In this document: in pieces, positions 1-8,629 of the stretch
How the letters are laid out: each line of letters starts with the position of its first letter
Position numbering within the stretch: position 1 is the stretch's first letter
From: Algoriphagus sp. A40
GTDB taxonomy: Bacteria > Bacteroidota > Bacteroidia > Cytophagales > Cyclobacteriaceae
Reading direction: 5' to 3'
Length of the DNA stretch: 64,000 nt
Assembly: GCF_002002735.1 (NCBI RefSeq)
Contig: NZ_MUNY01000042.1
Span: 1-64,000 of the forward strand
Translations under genes and position numbers: made by a program
The notes under the pieces: generated by a model
Database searches by the model: none
What the model saw: only the letters and a program-made list of their open reading frames with translations
What the model was told of the DNA's origin: nothing

Positions 1-118
1 CAATGATATAACTGTCTTTAATTAGATTTTTTTCTTCTATCCCGATAAGGTTAACCTCTAATAAAGGTCTACATGAAAACAACCCAAGGCCAATCAACAA
101 AATCAATATCTTTCTCAT
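1..118 (-). CDS. Lipoprotein N-terminus (partial, runs off the left edge)
   Basis: A minus-strand reading frame opens with ATG at 116-118 and stays open to the window edge, giving 39 residues. The start is a lipoprotein signal peptide: MRK, a hydrophobic stretch, then a lipobox ending LFSC with the acylated Cys near residue 16. Nothing after the signal (RPLLEVNLIG...) identifies a family. It is divergent from the acyltransferase gene to its right, so 119-354 should hold promoters for both; I could not fix a promoter there. The function is unknown and the true length lies outside the window. Confidence 0.6.
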   Translation of the reverse strand, partial: MRKILILLIGLGLFSCRPLLEVNLIGIEEKNLIKDSYII

Positions 119-354
119 TACTTTAAAAATTTAAACGGTTAAAAATCAATACATTAAAATCTACCGAATTTAACAAATCCTTTAAACCCAGTTTAAAGTG
201 ATTGCAAAGGAATTTTAGTGTTTTCTGCAAATGGCTTTTTTTTAGGGCAATTGATAGTCCTTTTTGCCCATTTACCCCCTTTATAGTTATCATTCCTGAA
301 TATTTCGGGGAAAACTTTATCTTGAATTTTCATTTTCACCTATAAAAACCACCT

Positions 355-1500
355 ATGTCCATTGATCAACAGGCAAAAGTCTTGAGCAATCGATACCTCG
401 CCCTGGATGTATTCCGGGGGATCACGCTCGCTTTCATGATTATCGTGAACTCTCCCGGCAACTGGAATGATCTCTATGCGCCGCTGGAACACGCGCATTG
501 GCATGGCTTCACCCCAACTGACTGGATTTTTCCTACCTTCCTTTTTGTAGTGGGCAATGCTATGAGCTTTGCCATGAAAAAGCTCAATGAAATGCCTTCT
601 GGACAGTTTTACCGGAAGGTCATCAAGCGAACTGTACTTATCTTCCTAGTGGGTTGGTTGCTCAACGCATTCCCTTTCTATGACCTGAATGAAGCCGGGG
701 AGATGGTTTTGAAAAATCCTTTAAATGTCCGTCTTCTTGGTGTGCTTCAGCGGATCGCACTTTGCTACTTCTTTGCGGCGATTATCCTGTATTGGGGTGG
801 AGAAAGACTGGGCTGGATTTTCAGTGGTGCCGCCTTGCTGCTCTATTGGCCAATCCTCTATTTCTTTGGAGAAGCGGGTGACCCGTACGCCCTCGCCACC
901 AACGCCGCCACCAAGTTTGACTTGGCCGTGCTGGGTGCCGAAAGATTGTACACCGGCGAAGGAATTGCTTTTGATCCTGAAGGCCTCCTAAGTACACTGC
1001 CTTCAATTGTCAATGTAATCGGTGGGTATTTGGTTGGAAAAATGATTCAGAGAAAAGGCAACACAGTCAAGACCGTACAGACGCTCTTGATCGGTGGCCT
1101 TCTTCTTATTGCGGCAGCTTATGCTTGGAACACGGTATTTCCAATCAATAAGAAACTTTGGACCAGCTCTTATGTCTTGCTGACTGTGGGATGGGATCTG
1201 TTGGTCTTGGCAGGATTGATCTTCTTGATCGAGATTCGAAACCATAAAAACTGGACTTATTTCTTCGAGGTTTTTGGGAAAAATACCCTGGCGCTGTACG
1301 TACTTGCATGGGTTGTCGTCGATATTTTTGCCCTGATCCCGGTGGGCGAAACCACCTTAAGAGGGTTGTACTATGACACCCTTTTCACCAGCTGGCTAAA
1401 CCCTAAAAACGCCTCCTTCTTTTTCTCCCTCAGCTATATGTTCTTGATTTGGCTGATCGGGTGGTGGATGGACCGCAAAAAGATCTACATCAAACTCTAA
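355..1500 (+). CDS. Multipass membrane acyltransferase, HGSNAT/NagX type (DUF1624/DUF5009)
   Basis: This 381-residue protein opens with a cytoplasmic N-terminus and the family signature RYLALDVFRGITLAFMIIVN, followed by about ten hydrophobic segments. The HAHWHGFTPTDWIFPTFLFVVG block matches the heparan-alpha-glucosaminide N-acetyltransferase-like family, in which a loop His accepts the acetyl group and passes it across the membrane to an amino sugar. In bacteria such proteins (NagX/YeiB-like) are often linked to amino-sugar or glycan use, but the substrate cannot be read from this sequence. The gene stands alone and is closed by a strong terminator at 1520-1577. Family assignment is firm; substrate is unknown. 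Confidence 0.85.
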   Translation: MSIDQQAKVLSNRYLALDVFRGITLAFMIIVNSPGNWNDLYAPLEHAHWHGFTPTDWIFPTFLFVVGNAMSFAMKKLNEMPSGQFYRKVIKRTVLIFLVGWLLNAFPFYDLNEAGEMVLKNPLNVRLLGVLQRIALCYFFAAIILYWGGERLGWIFSGAALLLYWPILYFFGEAGDPYALATNAATKFDLAVLGAERLYTGEGIAFDPEGLLSTLPSIVNVIGGYLVGKMIQRKGNTVKTVQTLLIGGLLLIAAAYAWNTVFPINKKLWTSSYVLLTVGWDLLVLAGLIFLIEIRNHKNWTYFFEVFGKNTLALYVLAWVVVDIFALIPVGETTLRGLYYDTLFTSWLNPKNASFFFSLSYMFLIWLIGWWMDRKKIYIKL

Positions 1501-1519
1501 AAACATCCGGCTGATAAAG

Positions 1520-1577
1520 AGGCTTTTGAAGTAAAATGGTAAATTCCATTACTGTTTTACTTCAAAAGCCTTTTTTT
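1520..1577 (+). terminator. Strong intrinsic terminator abutting the next start codon
   Basis: A perfect 17-bp inverted repeat (1520-1536 with 1555-1571) is followed by an uninterrupted T run to 1577. It is the expected terminator of the acyltransferase gene. The ATG of the next gene follows immediately at 1578, so the hairpin occupies its 5' untranslated region. Confidence 0.9.
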
Positions 1578-2570
1578 ATGAATCTCAAAATAGCTGTTTA
1601 CAATGTGGAGTGGATGCGGGATCTCTTCGAACCTGACGGCACTCCGAAAACAACAGGAAAAGACGGGAAAAGAAGTAAAAAACTGGCAGCAATTGTCAAG
1701 GCTCTCCAAGTGGATTTTTTGGGAGTGGTCGAAGGCCCTGACACCTTGGTCAATGGCTCAAAGACCACTTCGGGGCAGTTGATTGCATGGGCAAATGAAT
1801 TTATTCCCGGCCACACATTTTCCGCGGCTCATGGCTTTCCATCGTCCGGTCAGCAGGAACTCGGAGCAATGTTTGATTCCACCAAAATCAAAGTCATTTT
1901 CACACCTGAAACCCGGGACGGAGAGCGCTTCAATGAGCCATTTCTGATGGATACCACCAACAGGATGATCAAGGAGCAATATCGCCACTACCGCCCTCCT
2001 CTAGAATTGAGCATTTTAGACCTTAATGACCAACTCATTTCCCGGGTAATAATTGCCCATACCAAGTCCAAAGGGATCTTTGACAAGGTTGATTACGCCA
2101 GATTTGAGCAACTCTCCCAGCGGGACAGACTGAGGTTGTTTGGAGAATGCATGCATATCCGGGATCGTTGCGACCAGTACCTTGCCAAAGGCCAAAATGT
2201 GATCGTCATGGGAGATATCAATGACGGTTTTGAATTGGATTTTTATGAAAACAGATTTTCAAAAAGTGCTGTCGAAATGATCCTGGGAGATGCTTGGAAA
2301 CCTGAATGGATTTTGAAATCTGTGCTTCCAAAACCTAAGCTCAATGCCTATGGCTGGACACCTTACTCAGGAAAATACATAGACCGGATCACAGGTGATG
2401 AATTCAATGTACTGATAGATCATATTTTGGTCAGCAAAGGAATAAAAGTCCTTAAAGGTCAGGTCTGGAACCCCTATTTAGAAAGGGAAGACACCCTCAT
2501 CCAAAGTCTCAAAAACGAATTGATCCAGGCCGCAGACCACTATCCTATTTACGCAGAAATTGAAACATAA
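1578..2570 (+). CDS. Endonuclease/exonuclease/phosphatase (EEP) family protein
   Basis: I start the protein at the ATG at 1578, giving MNLKIAVYNVEWM and 330 residues. The in-frame ATG at 1536 lies inside the terminator stem and is unlikely. EEP-fold landmarks are visible in order: N-terminal YNVEWM (metal-binding Asn and Glu), VVEGPD, a central GDINDGFE with the catalytic D-x-N, and a C-terminal LIDHILVS ... AADHYPIYAEI with the D-H and D-H pairs. The family cleaves phosphodiesters or phosphomonoesters with Mg2+. There is no signal peptide, so it is probably cytoplasmic. The substrate could be nucleic acid or a small phosphoester and cannot be chosen from sequence. Confidence 0.8.
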   Translation: MNLKIAVYNVEWMRDLFEPDGTPKTTGKDGKRSKKLAAIVKALQVDFLGVVEGPDTLVNGSKTTSGQLIAWANEFIPGHTFSAAHGFPSSGQQELGAMFDSTKIKVIFTPETRDGERFNEPFLMDTTNRMIKEQYRHYRPPLELSILDLNDQLISRVIIAHTKSKGIFDKVDYARFEQLSQRDRLRLFGECMHIRDRCDQYLAKGQNVIVMGDINDGFELDFYENRFSKSAVEMILGDAWKPEWILKSVLPKPKLNAYGWTPYSGKYIDRITGDEFNVLIDHILVSKGIKVLKGQVWNPYLEREDTLIQSLKNELIQAADHYPIYAEIET

Positions 2571-2676
2571 AAGTATCAAGACGTTAGTATCAAGAATCAA
2601 GATTTCGCCACAAGCCTTTCAAAAACAATACTAGTACTGAATCTCCCAAAATATCCCACCTCTAAACCAAAAATCT

Positions 2677-3231
2677 ATGGACCAGGCCACCCAAACCATG
2701 ATTGACAATCTCCAAAAAAACACAGGAAAATCCCTTGAGGATTGGATCGGAATTGTTGAAAAAGCAAAACTTCAAAAGCATGGGGAAATCCTGAAATTTC
2801 TGAAGGAAAATCATGGATTCACGCACGGATTCGCCAATTTGGTTGCCCACAAAGCCTTGAAATCTGATGCTGGATCAGCAGATGATCAGGATGAATTGGT
2901 CAGAAAACAATATATTGGAAAAGAGGCATTTTGGCCCATCTATGAGAAACTGAAAAGCGAAATCGAGGCAATGGGAAAGGACGTGGAATTTGTTCCGAAA
3001 AATGCCTACGTCAGTGTAAAGCGTAAAAAGCAATTTGCCTTACTGGTACCTGCCACAAAAACCCGATACGAAATCGGAATCAACCTGAAAGGTCAACCTG
3101 CACAAGGAATTTTGGAACTGGAATCCAAGGCCAACGCCATGTGCAGCCATAAAGTCGTCGTCAACCATGAAGAACAAATCACTCCTGAGGTGATTTCATG
3201 GCTAAAAAAAGCTTTCGATGCAGCAGGCTAA
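2677..3231 (+). CDS. DUF4287/DUF5655 domain protein
   Basis: This 184-residue soluble protein has two parts. Residues 1-70 (MDQATQTMIDNLQKNTGKSLEDWIGIVEK ... LKENHGFTHGFANLVAHKAL) match the DUF4287 pattern, and residues 80-180 (IYEKLKSEIEAMGKDVEFVPKNAYVSVKRKKQFALLVP...) match DUF5655. Such proteins are widespread single-copy hypotheticals in Bacteroidota and Actinobacteria. No catalytic motif is evident. The C-terminal domain resembles a predicted DNA-transport or nucleic-acid binding fold in family descriptions, but I would not assign a role. A good terminator follows at 3256-3300. Confidence 0.75.
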   Translation: MDQATQTMIDNLQKNTGKSLEDWIGIVEKAKLQKHGEILKFLKENHGFTHGFANLVAHKALKSDAGSADDQDELVRKQYIGKEAFWPIYEKLKSEIEAMGKDVEFVPKNAYVSVKRKKQFALLVPATKTRYEIGINLKGQPAQGILELESKANAMCSHKVVVNHEEQITPEVISWLKKAFDAAG

Positions 3232-3255
3232 CCAGTTTTTCCCCTTTAAATGAAT

Positions 3256-3300
3256 AAGGACCAACTCATCCAAAATCAGGGCTGGTCCTTTTTCTTTTTT
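3256..3300 (+). terminator. Intrinsic terminator after the DUF5655 gene
   Basis: AAGGACCA at 3256-3263 pairs with TGGTCCTT at 3283-3290 across a 19-nt loop, followed by a T-rich tract to 3300. Confidence 0.8.
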
Positions 3301-3334
3301 GCTAATTTGAGGATCAAGTTCTAAATCAGGTATC

Positions 3335-5623
3335 ATGAGTAACTCGACACGATTTTGCTTTTCCATTCTGGTCATTGTGATGACTGCTTTCAGTTTTTCC
3401 CAAAATTTAAAAGCTCAAATTACCGAAGAAACTTACCATAGAGCCGAGTTTTTTCTGACCAATTCAATCCAAAAAGAAATCTACCATCTGGAAGTCATTC
3501 CCAACTGGATCGATGGAAGCAAAGCATTTGTCCACGCCACTTACACTCCTGAAGGAAAACGGTTTTTCAAGACGGATACACAGTCTCTGGAAACAAAGAT
3601 TGCCTTTGATCATGCTGCTTTGGCAAAATTGCTTCAGGATAAAACCGGCGAAACGATCGATCAATCCAATCTTCCGATTGAACGGGTTTCTGTCGCAAAC
3701 GGGAAAACCATCACATTCCAATGGAGAAATCATAACTGGAACTGGAACACCGAAAACGGTTCTCTTGAGTCCATTCCTATGTCAGAAAGAAATGAAATGG
3801 AGTCTTTTTCTCCTGACAGAAAATGGAAGGCCTTCTCTAGAAATTATAACCTGTTTGTAAAAAATCTGGATAGCGGCGAAGAAACGCAACTGAGCTTTGA
3901 CGGCAAAAAAGACTTTGAATACGCCTCATTTTACGGTTGGAGTGATTTGATTTATGGTGAAAATGGAGAGCGGCCAGCGCACTTTTCAGTTACCTGGTCT
4001 TCGGATTCCAAGAAGATTTTCACCCAAATAGTGGATTTGAGAATTGCCGAAAAAATGTATTTGCTGGACTTTAGCAAGGATGAAAAATTTAGGCCAGAAT
4101 TGGTATCCTATTACCGCGGATCTCCGGGCGACAGCACAGTAGTAATGTACATTCCGGTCGTTTTTGACTTGGAAAAGAAGTCGGAAAAAAAGCTCCCTGA
4201 ACTCTCCTCCCCCCATTTCATCGGCATCAACTTGCGCTGGTCAGATGATAGCAAAATGCTGAGTGGCTTTTATCTGCCAAGAGGATACAAGGAATTTCAC
4301 CTGCTTGAAATCGACGGAGAAAGTCTGGAAATACGAAAAATTTACTCAGAATCCTCGACGACTCACATCAATAGAGATAATGTTTTTCGCAAGCTGAAAA
4401 ACGGACAGTTTATTATCAGCTCTGAAAAATCCGGCTGGGCCCAACTTTACCTCTATGACTGGAATACCGGAAAAGAACTCAATCCAATCACCACCGGCGA
4501 GTTTGTCGTCAATAAGCTGAGTCATTTGGATGAGGAAAATAGCGTCTTGTATTTCGAAGCATCAGGTAAAGAATCCGGTAGAAATCCCTATTTCAACCAT
4601 TTGTATAGCGTTAACCTGGACGGTTCAAATCTGCAATTGCTCACTCCGGAAAATGCCTACCATGAAATCTACATTTCCCAAGACGGCAAGCTAGCGGTGG
4701 ACAATTACTCTACAGTCAATCAACCCACTCAATCTATTTTGATGGACTTGAAAACCGGCAAACACCTCCAGAAAATCTCTGAAGCTGACATCTCCAACCT
4801 TCTCGAGCGTGGCTACAAATTCCCTGTCCCTTTCACCGCCACAGCCAAAGACCAAAAAACCGAAATCCACGGGGTTTACTTTCTTCCAACCACATTTAGC
4901 TCCAAGAAAAAATATCCGATCATAGATTATACGTACACCGGCCCACATACCTCAACCACACCGAAAACGTTCAAATCTGCAGTTCTCGGACACCAGCAAC
5001 CTATGGCGGAACTTGGTTTTGTCGTGGTTACTGTTGACGGTTTAGGAGGTTTTGGACGGTCTAAGGCTTTCTCGGATGTGTCTTACCGAAATCTCGGAGA
5101 CGGCACCACCGACCATGTGCTGGCCATTACCCAATTAGCGAGCAAAGAGCGGTTTATTGACATTACAAAAGTTGGGATATTCGGTCACTCTGCAGGAGGA
5201 TACGATGCAGGCAGAGCCATGCTGCTGCACCCTGATTTTTACAAGGTTGGGGTTGCCTCAGCTGGTGATCATGACTTCCGGATGGAAAAAGCCTGGTGGC
5301 CAGAAATGTATATGGGCTATCCGGTCGGCGATTATTACCACGAACAATCCAATATCACCAATGCGGCCAACCTGAAAGGGCATTTGCTCCTGGCCCATGG
5401 AGGAATCGACGAAAACGTCAATCCTTCAGCTACCTTCAAACTGGCGGAAAATCTGATCAAGGCCGGAAAAGACTTTGACTTGTTTATCTGGCCAAGCAGA
5501 AACCACAGCTTCGGGCGACCTCCCGGAGATTATTTTACCAAAAAGCGGTGGGATTATTTCATCGAGCATCTAATGGGCGAAAAACCGATTCGGCATTATC
5601 AGCTAAACCTAAGCAATCAGTAA
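3335..5623 (+). CDS. S9 family serine peptidase, dipeptidyl-peptidase IV type
   Basis: The 762-residue precursor has a Sec signal peptide (about residues 1-27, ending LKAQ) and so acts in the periplasm or outside the cell. Residues about 90-480 form the DPP-IV beta-propeller region, with repeated YxxxWSxDSK-type blades. The alpha/beta-hydrolase domain follows. The catalytic triad reads Ser619 in GHSAGG, Asp692 in GGIDEN and His724 in RNHSFG. The nucleophile elbow is GHSAGG rather than the GWSYGG of classical DPP-IV, so the substrate preference may differ. The enzyme should remove N-terminal dipeptides or cut short peptides. It appears monocistronic. Confidence 0.88.
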   Translation: MSNSTRFCFSILVIVMTAFSFSQNLKAQITEETYHRAEFFLTNSIQKEIYHLEVIPNWIDGSKAFVHATYTPEGKRFFKTDTQSLETKIAFDHAALAKLLQDKTGETIDQSNLPIERVSVANGKTITFQWRNHNWNWNTENGSLESIPMSERNEMESFSPDRKWKAFSRNYNLFVKNLDSGEETQLSFDGKKDFEYASFYGWSDLIYGENGERPAHFSVTWSSDSKKIFTQIVDLRIAEKMYLLDFSKDEKFRPELVSYYRGSPGDSTVVMYIPVVFDLEKKSEKKLPELSSPHFIGINLRWSDDSKMLSGFYLPRGYKEFHLLEIDGESLEIRKIYSESSTTHINRDNVFRKLKNGQFIISSEKSGWAQLYLYDWNTGKELNPITTGEFVVNKLSHLDEENSVLYFEASGKESGRNPYFNHLYSVNLDGSNLQLLTPENAYHEIYISQDGKLAVDNYSTVNQPTQSILMDLKTGKHLQKISEADISNLLERGYKFPVPFTATAKDQKTEIHGVYFLPTTFSSKKKYPIIDYTYTGPHTSTTPKTFKSAVLGHQQPMAELGFVVVTVDGLGGFGRSKAFSDVSYRNLGDGTTDHVLAITQLASKERFIDITKVGIFGHSAGGYDAGRAMLLHPDFYKVGVASAGDHDFRMEKAWWPEMYMGYPVGDYYHEQSNITNAANLKGHLLLAHGGIDENVNPSATFKLAENLIKAGKDFDLFIWPSRNHSFGRPPGDYFTKKRWDYFIEHLMGEKPIRHYQLNLSNQ

Positions 5624-5645
5624 ACTTGTAAATAACCCAGGAGAA

Positions 5646-5870
5646 TTACATTTTCTTACTTGCATTTAAAACAGTAATTCCGACTACTTCTCCTACCTCA
5701 TACCTGATGATGAGGTCGTCTTTTGTTAATTCAGAATCATCGGAAACGGCATTTTCCTTGAAGTGGACATATAGAACATCTGCCTTGTCGTCATAATTAG
5801 TCCATAGAAATTTATGCTTTAAGAAATAAGGCAGCACTGCCTTGATGTCTTTAAATTCTACTTCTTCCAT
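5646..5870 (-). CDS. DUF2283 small protein, possible antitoxin
   Basis: This 74-residue protein carries the DUF2283 core: YDDKADVLYVHFKE, then DDLIIRYEVGEVVGITVLNAS. Proteins of this family are small, single-domain and frequently sit beside toxin-like genes. Here its start overlaps the end of the upstream PBECR-like gene by 13 bp, so the two are translationally coupled with this gene second. I infer an antitoxin or immunity role from that arrangement only; no DNA-binding motif is visible. Confidence 0.7.
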   Translation of the reverse strand: MEEVEFKDIKAVLPYFLKHKFLWTNYDDKADVLYVHFKENAVSDDSELTKDDLIIRYEVGEVVGITVLNASKKM

Positions 5871-6169
5871 ATCAGTCTTTTCTTTTCCAGTCTGCTTAAT
5901 TTTGAAATCAAAAAAGAGGTCACTAAAAAGCCATCTTCTTTATTCAATTCTTTATAAACAACCACAATTAGCTTTCCTAAGTTGCTCAAATAATCCTTTA
6001 CAGCAATCTTTTCCCCACTACTTCCTTCAAAAATTAAATCTGGGGCTCCCAAAGTATCCATCACCTCAGTTTGAAATCGCTCCATTTCAGGGTGACCCAA
6101 AACAACATGATCCCATCTTTCTTTTGGAATACGAATTGGAATTTTGTTGATCGAATGAACTACCCTCAT
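5858..6169 (-). CDS. PBECR-type (BECR fold) putative RNase toxin
   Basis: The 103-residue protein reads IRIPKERWDHVVLGHPEME ... VMDTLGAPDLIFEG ... KLIVVVYKELNKEDGFLVTSFLISK. The pattern (R/KxRWxH, HPE, a tl-x-x-Pd-I segment, then VVVxK and fVxTsf) fits the phage-Barnase-EndoU-ColicinE5/D-RelE-like nuclease families, whose members are predicted RNases. The conserved His residues near 20-27 and the Thr in the last strand would be candidate catalytic positions. It is the first gene of a two-gene minus-strand unit with DUF2283. Toxin activity is inference from fold resemblance and gene pairing. Confidence 0.6.
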   Translation of the reverse strand: MRVVHSINKIPIRIPKERWDHVVLGHPEMERFQTEVMDTLGAPDLIFEGSSGEKIAVKDYLSNLGKLIVVVYKELNKEDGFLVTSFLISKLSRLEKKRLIWKK

Positions 6170-6257
6170 CCCATTAAAATAATGAATTTATTTCTTTGCT
6201 GAAAAAGCATTCATTCCCTTGCATATTTTCATCCCGCGCCTATCTTTGCCCACGTAA

Positions 6258-6341
6258 ATGGAAAACAGCAATAGAAATATTGAATTTTTAGCAAATGCAC
6301 AGGACACCTTCCTGATGCATCACTTCCATCATTCCTCCTGA
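6258..6341 (+). CDS. Putative his-operon leader peptide (27 aa)
   Basis: A short frame starts with ATG at 6258 and stops with TGA at 6339-6341. Its C-terminus reads MHHFHHSS, so four of the last seven residues are His, about 100 bp ahead of hisG. This is the classic make-up of an amino-acid biosynthesis leader peptide, where ribosome stalling at His codons under histidine starvation changes downstream RNA folding. An internal ATG at 6315 could produce only the eight-residue His-rich tail. The frame is too short for normal gene finding. The function is inferred from composition and position. Confidence 0.6.
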   Translation: MENSNRNIEFLANAQDTFLMHHFHHSS

Positions 6342-6395
6342 GGAAGACATATACACACCCACCCGGTGAGGCTGATGACAGGGATTCGGCAATCC
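6332..6395 (+). promoter_or_regulatory. Candidate his attenuator region
   Basis: A hairpin TTCCTC/GAGGAA (6332-6345) overlaps the leader-peptide stop codon. A second short hairpin GGATT/AATCC lies at 6382-6395, ahead of an AT-rich stretch. The first would be disrupted by a ribosome finishing or stalling on the His codons. I cannot see a canonical terminator with a long U run, so the switching mechanism remains unproven. Confidence 0.35.
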
Positions 6396-6442
6396 ACCAA
6401 AATTTTCTTAAATCCAAAACTTTCCAAGCGTAACTTGTCCCC

Positions 6443-7303
6443 ATGGAACAAATAATCCGCATTGCCGTGCAGAAAAGCGGCAGACTTTCCGATGACTCAC
6501 TCAGCCTGATCAAAGAGTGCGGCATCAAATTTTACAACGGAACGGGCAAACTCAAGTCCACTTCCACCAATTTTCCAGCCGAATTCCTCTTTCTCCGTGA
6601 CGATGACATTCCAGGATACGTCGCTGACGGAGTCGCTGATTTGGGAATCGTCGGTCAAAACGAACTGGTCGAAAAGGACAAAGACGTGTTGACCTTGAAG
6701 AAACTGGGCTTTTCCAAATGCCGCCTCTCTCTGGCCATTCCCAAAGGCGAGGATTATCCAGGAGTTTCCTATTTTCAGGGGAAAAACATCGCCACCTCCT
6801 ACCCAAAAATCCTGGGGGACTACCTGAAATCCCAGAAAATCCAGGCTGAAATCCATGAAATCAGCGGTTCGGTTGAAATCGCTCCAAGCATCGGATTGGC
6901 AGAGGGAATTTTTGATATCGTAAGTTCCGGCTCCACGCTGATGATGAATGGCCTCAAGGAAGTGGAAGAAGTTTTCAAATCTGAGGCCGTCCTGATCGGA
7001 AACAAGAATTTAGCGGATTGGAAAAAAGTCATTCTGGACAAATTGCTTTTCAGAATCAATGCCGTCCAAACAGGCAAAAGCAACAAATACGTCCTGATGA
7101 ATGCCCCAAACGACTCCATCCAACGTATCATCGAATTAATTCCCGGAATGAGAAGCCCTACGATTTTGCCATTAGCGCAGCCGGGTTGGTCATCGATCCA
7201 TTCGGTTTTGAGTGAGGATCAGTTTTGGGAAAACATCGAAGAACTCCGCGCTGCAGGTGCAGAGGGCATTCTTGTCGTTCCGATCGAAAAAATGGTTATT
7301 TAA
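6443..7303 (+). CDS. hisG: ATP phosphoribosyltransferase HisG, long form
   Basis: HisG catalyses the first step of histidine synthesis, joining PRPP to ATP. The 286-residue length is that of the long form, which carries a C-terminal ACT-like regulatory domain for histidine feedback, unlike the roughly 210-residue short form that needs HisZ. Visible landmarks are the N-terminal IRIAVQKSGRLSDDSL, ADLGIVGQNE, the PRPP loop region around EIAPSIGLAEGIFDIVSSGSTL, and the C-terminal VVPIEKMV. It begins the operon hisG-hisD-hisC-hisB, with 30 bp to hisD. Expression is probably controlled by the upstream His-rich leader. Confidence 0.97.
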   Translation: MEQIIRIAVQKSGRLSDDSLSLIKECGIKFYNGTGKLKSTSTNFPAEFLFLRDDDIPGYVADGVADLGIVGQNELVEKDKDVLTLKKLGFSKCRLSLAIPKGEDYPGVSYFQGKNIATSYPKILGDYLKSQKIQAEIHEISGSVEIAPSIGLAEGIFDIVSSGSTLMMNGLKEVEEVFKSEAVLIGNKNLADWKKVILDKLLFRINAVQTGKSNKYVLMNAPNDSIQRIIELIPGMRSPTILPLAQPGWSSIHSVLSEDQFWENIEELRAAGAEGILVVPIEKMVI

Positions 7304-7333
7304 AGAGATTTAAAGCTTTTTACCAAAAAAACT

Positions 7334-8629
7334 ATGCAACTCCTGGTCAATCCTTCATCTGAAAAGTTGAAAAAAAACCTCGCCCGACCGGTCCAGAAAA
7401 CCAAGGAAATCAACAAGATTGTCAAACCGATCCTGAAGAAAGTTCAGAAAAACGGTGACAAAGCCCTGAAAAAATTCGCTCAGGAATATGACCATGTCCA
7501 ATTGGAAAGTCTGGTGGTTTCTGCTCAGGAAATCAAGGTTTCAAGAGATTTGGTCAGCAAAGAGCTCAAAGAAGCCATTGCGGTTGCAAAATCGAATATT
7601 GAGAGATTCCATGCTGCCCAGTTCACTCCAGAGCTCATCGAAGAAGTAATGCCTGGAGTAGTTTGCCGGAGAAAAAGTATCCCTATCCAGCGGGTCGGGC
7701 TCTATATTCCCGGAGGCACAGCCCCACTTTTCAGCACAGTTTTGATGTTGGGTATCCCTGCAAAACTTGCGGGTTGCAAGGAAATTATCCTCTGCACCCC
7801 GCCAAATCGCGAAGGCAAAATCCATCCGGCAATTCTTTATACCGCCAATCTGATCGGCATCACCAAAATCGTCAAAGTTGGAGGAGCTCAAGCCATTGCG
7901 GCGCTGACTTTCGGTACAGACAGTGTGCCACAGGTGGATAAAATCTTTGGTCCCGGCAACCAGTACGTGACTGCTGCCAAGCAGCTCGTGACCAAATATG
8001 GGGTGGCGATCGATATGCCAGCGGGTCCATCAGAAGTTTTGGTTTATGCAGATGAGACAGCCATTCCTGCTTTTGTCGCTTCGGATTTGCTTTCACAGGC
8101 TGAGCATGGAGTGGATTCTCAGGTCGTATTGGTGACTCCTTCAGAAAAATTCGCCAAAAAAGTCCTGAAGGAAATCAACGAACAACTGGAAAAACTTCCC
8201 CGAAAAGATATTGCTGCCAAAGCTTTGGCCAATTCCACTGCGGTCGTGATGGAAGATCAGGAAAAGGCCTTGGCCCTGATCAATAATTACGCTCCTGAGC
8301 ACCTCATCATTGCAGTGGAAAATGAGGATGAAATAGTCGAAGCAATCTACAATGCAGGCTCTGTATTTATCGGAAATTACACTCCGGAGTCTGCCGGAGA
8401 TTACGCTTCCGGAACCAACCATACCCTTCCGACTTACGGGTATGCCCGTAATTACAGCGGGGTTTCATTGGACAGCTTCGTGAAAAAGATCACCCTTCAA
8501 AAAATCACCGCCGAAGGTTTGAAAAACCTCGGACCAACCGTAGAAGTGATGGCTGCAAACGAACTCCTCGAAGCCCATAAAAACGCGGTGACCATCCGTC
8601 TTAACTACCTGAAAGGCAAAAAGAAATGA
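7334..8629 (+). CDS. hisD: Histidinol dehydrogenase HisD
   Basis: HisD oxidises L-histidinol to L-histidine in two NAD-dependent steps using a bound zinc ion. The 431-residue protein has the normal family length. Motifs include [64 protein letters not shown] (zinc and substrate ligands) and the closing [20 protein letters not shown]. The stop overlaps the hisC start (ATGA), indicating translational coupling. Confidence 0.98.
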   Translation: MQLLVNPSSEKLKKNLARPVQKTKEINKIVKPILKKVQKNGDKALKKFAQEYDHVQLESLVVSAQEIKVSRDLVSKELKEAIAVAKSNIERFHAAQFTPELIEEVMPGVVCRRKSIPIQRVGLYIPGGTAPLFSTVLMLGIPAKLAGCKEIILCTPPNREGKIHPAILYTANLIGITKIVKVGGAQAIAALTFGTDSVPQVDKIFGPGNQYVTAAKQLVTKYGVAIDMPAGPSEVLVYADETAIPAFVASDLLSQAEHGVDSQVVLVTPSEKFAKKVLKEINEQLEKLPRKDIAAKALANSTAVVMEDQEKALALINNYAPEHLIIAVENEDEIVEAIYNAGSVFIGNYTPESAGDYASGTNHTLPTYGYARNYSGVSLDSFVKKITLQKITAEGLKNLGPTVEVMAANELLEAHKNAVTIRLNYLKGKKK

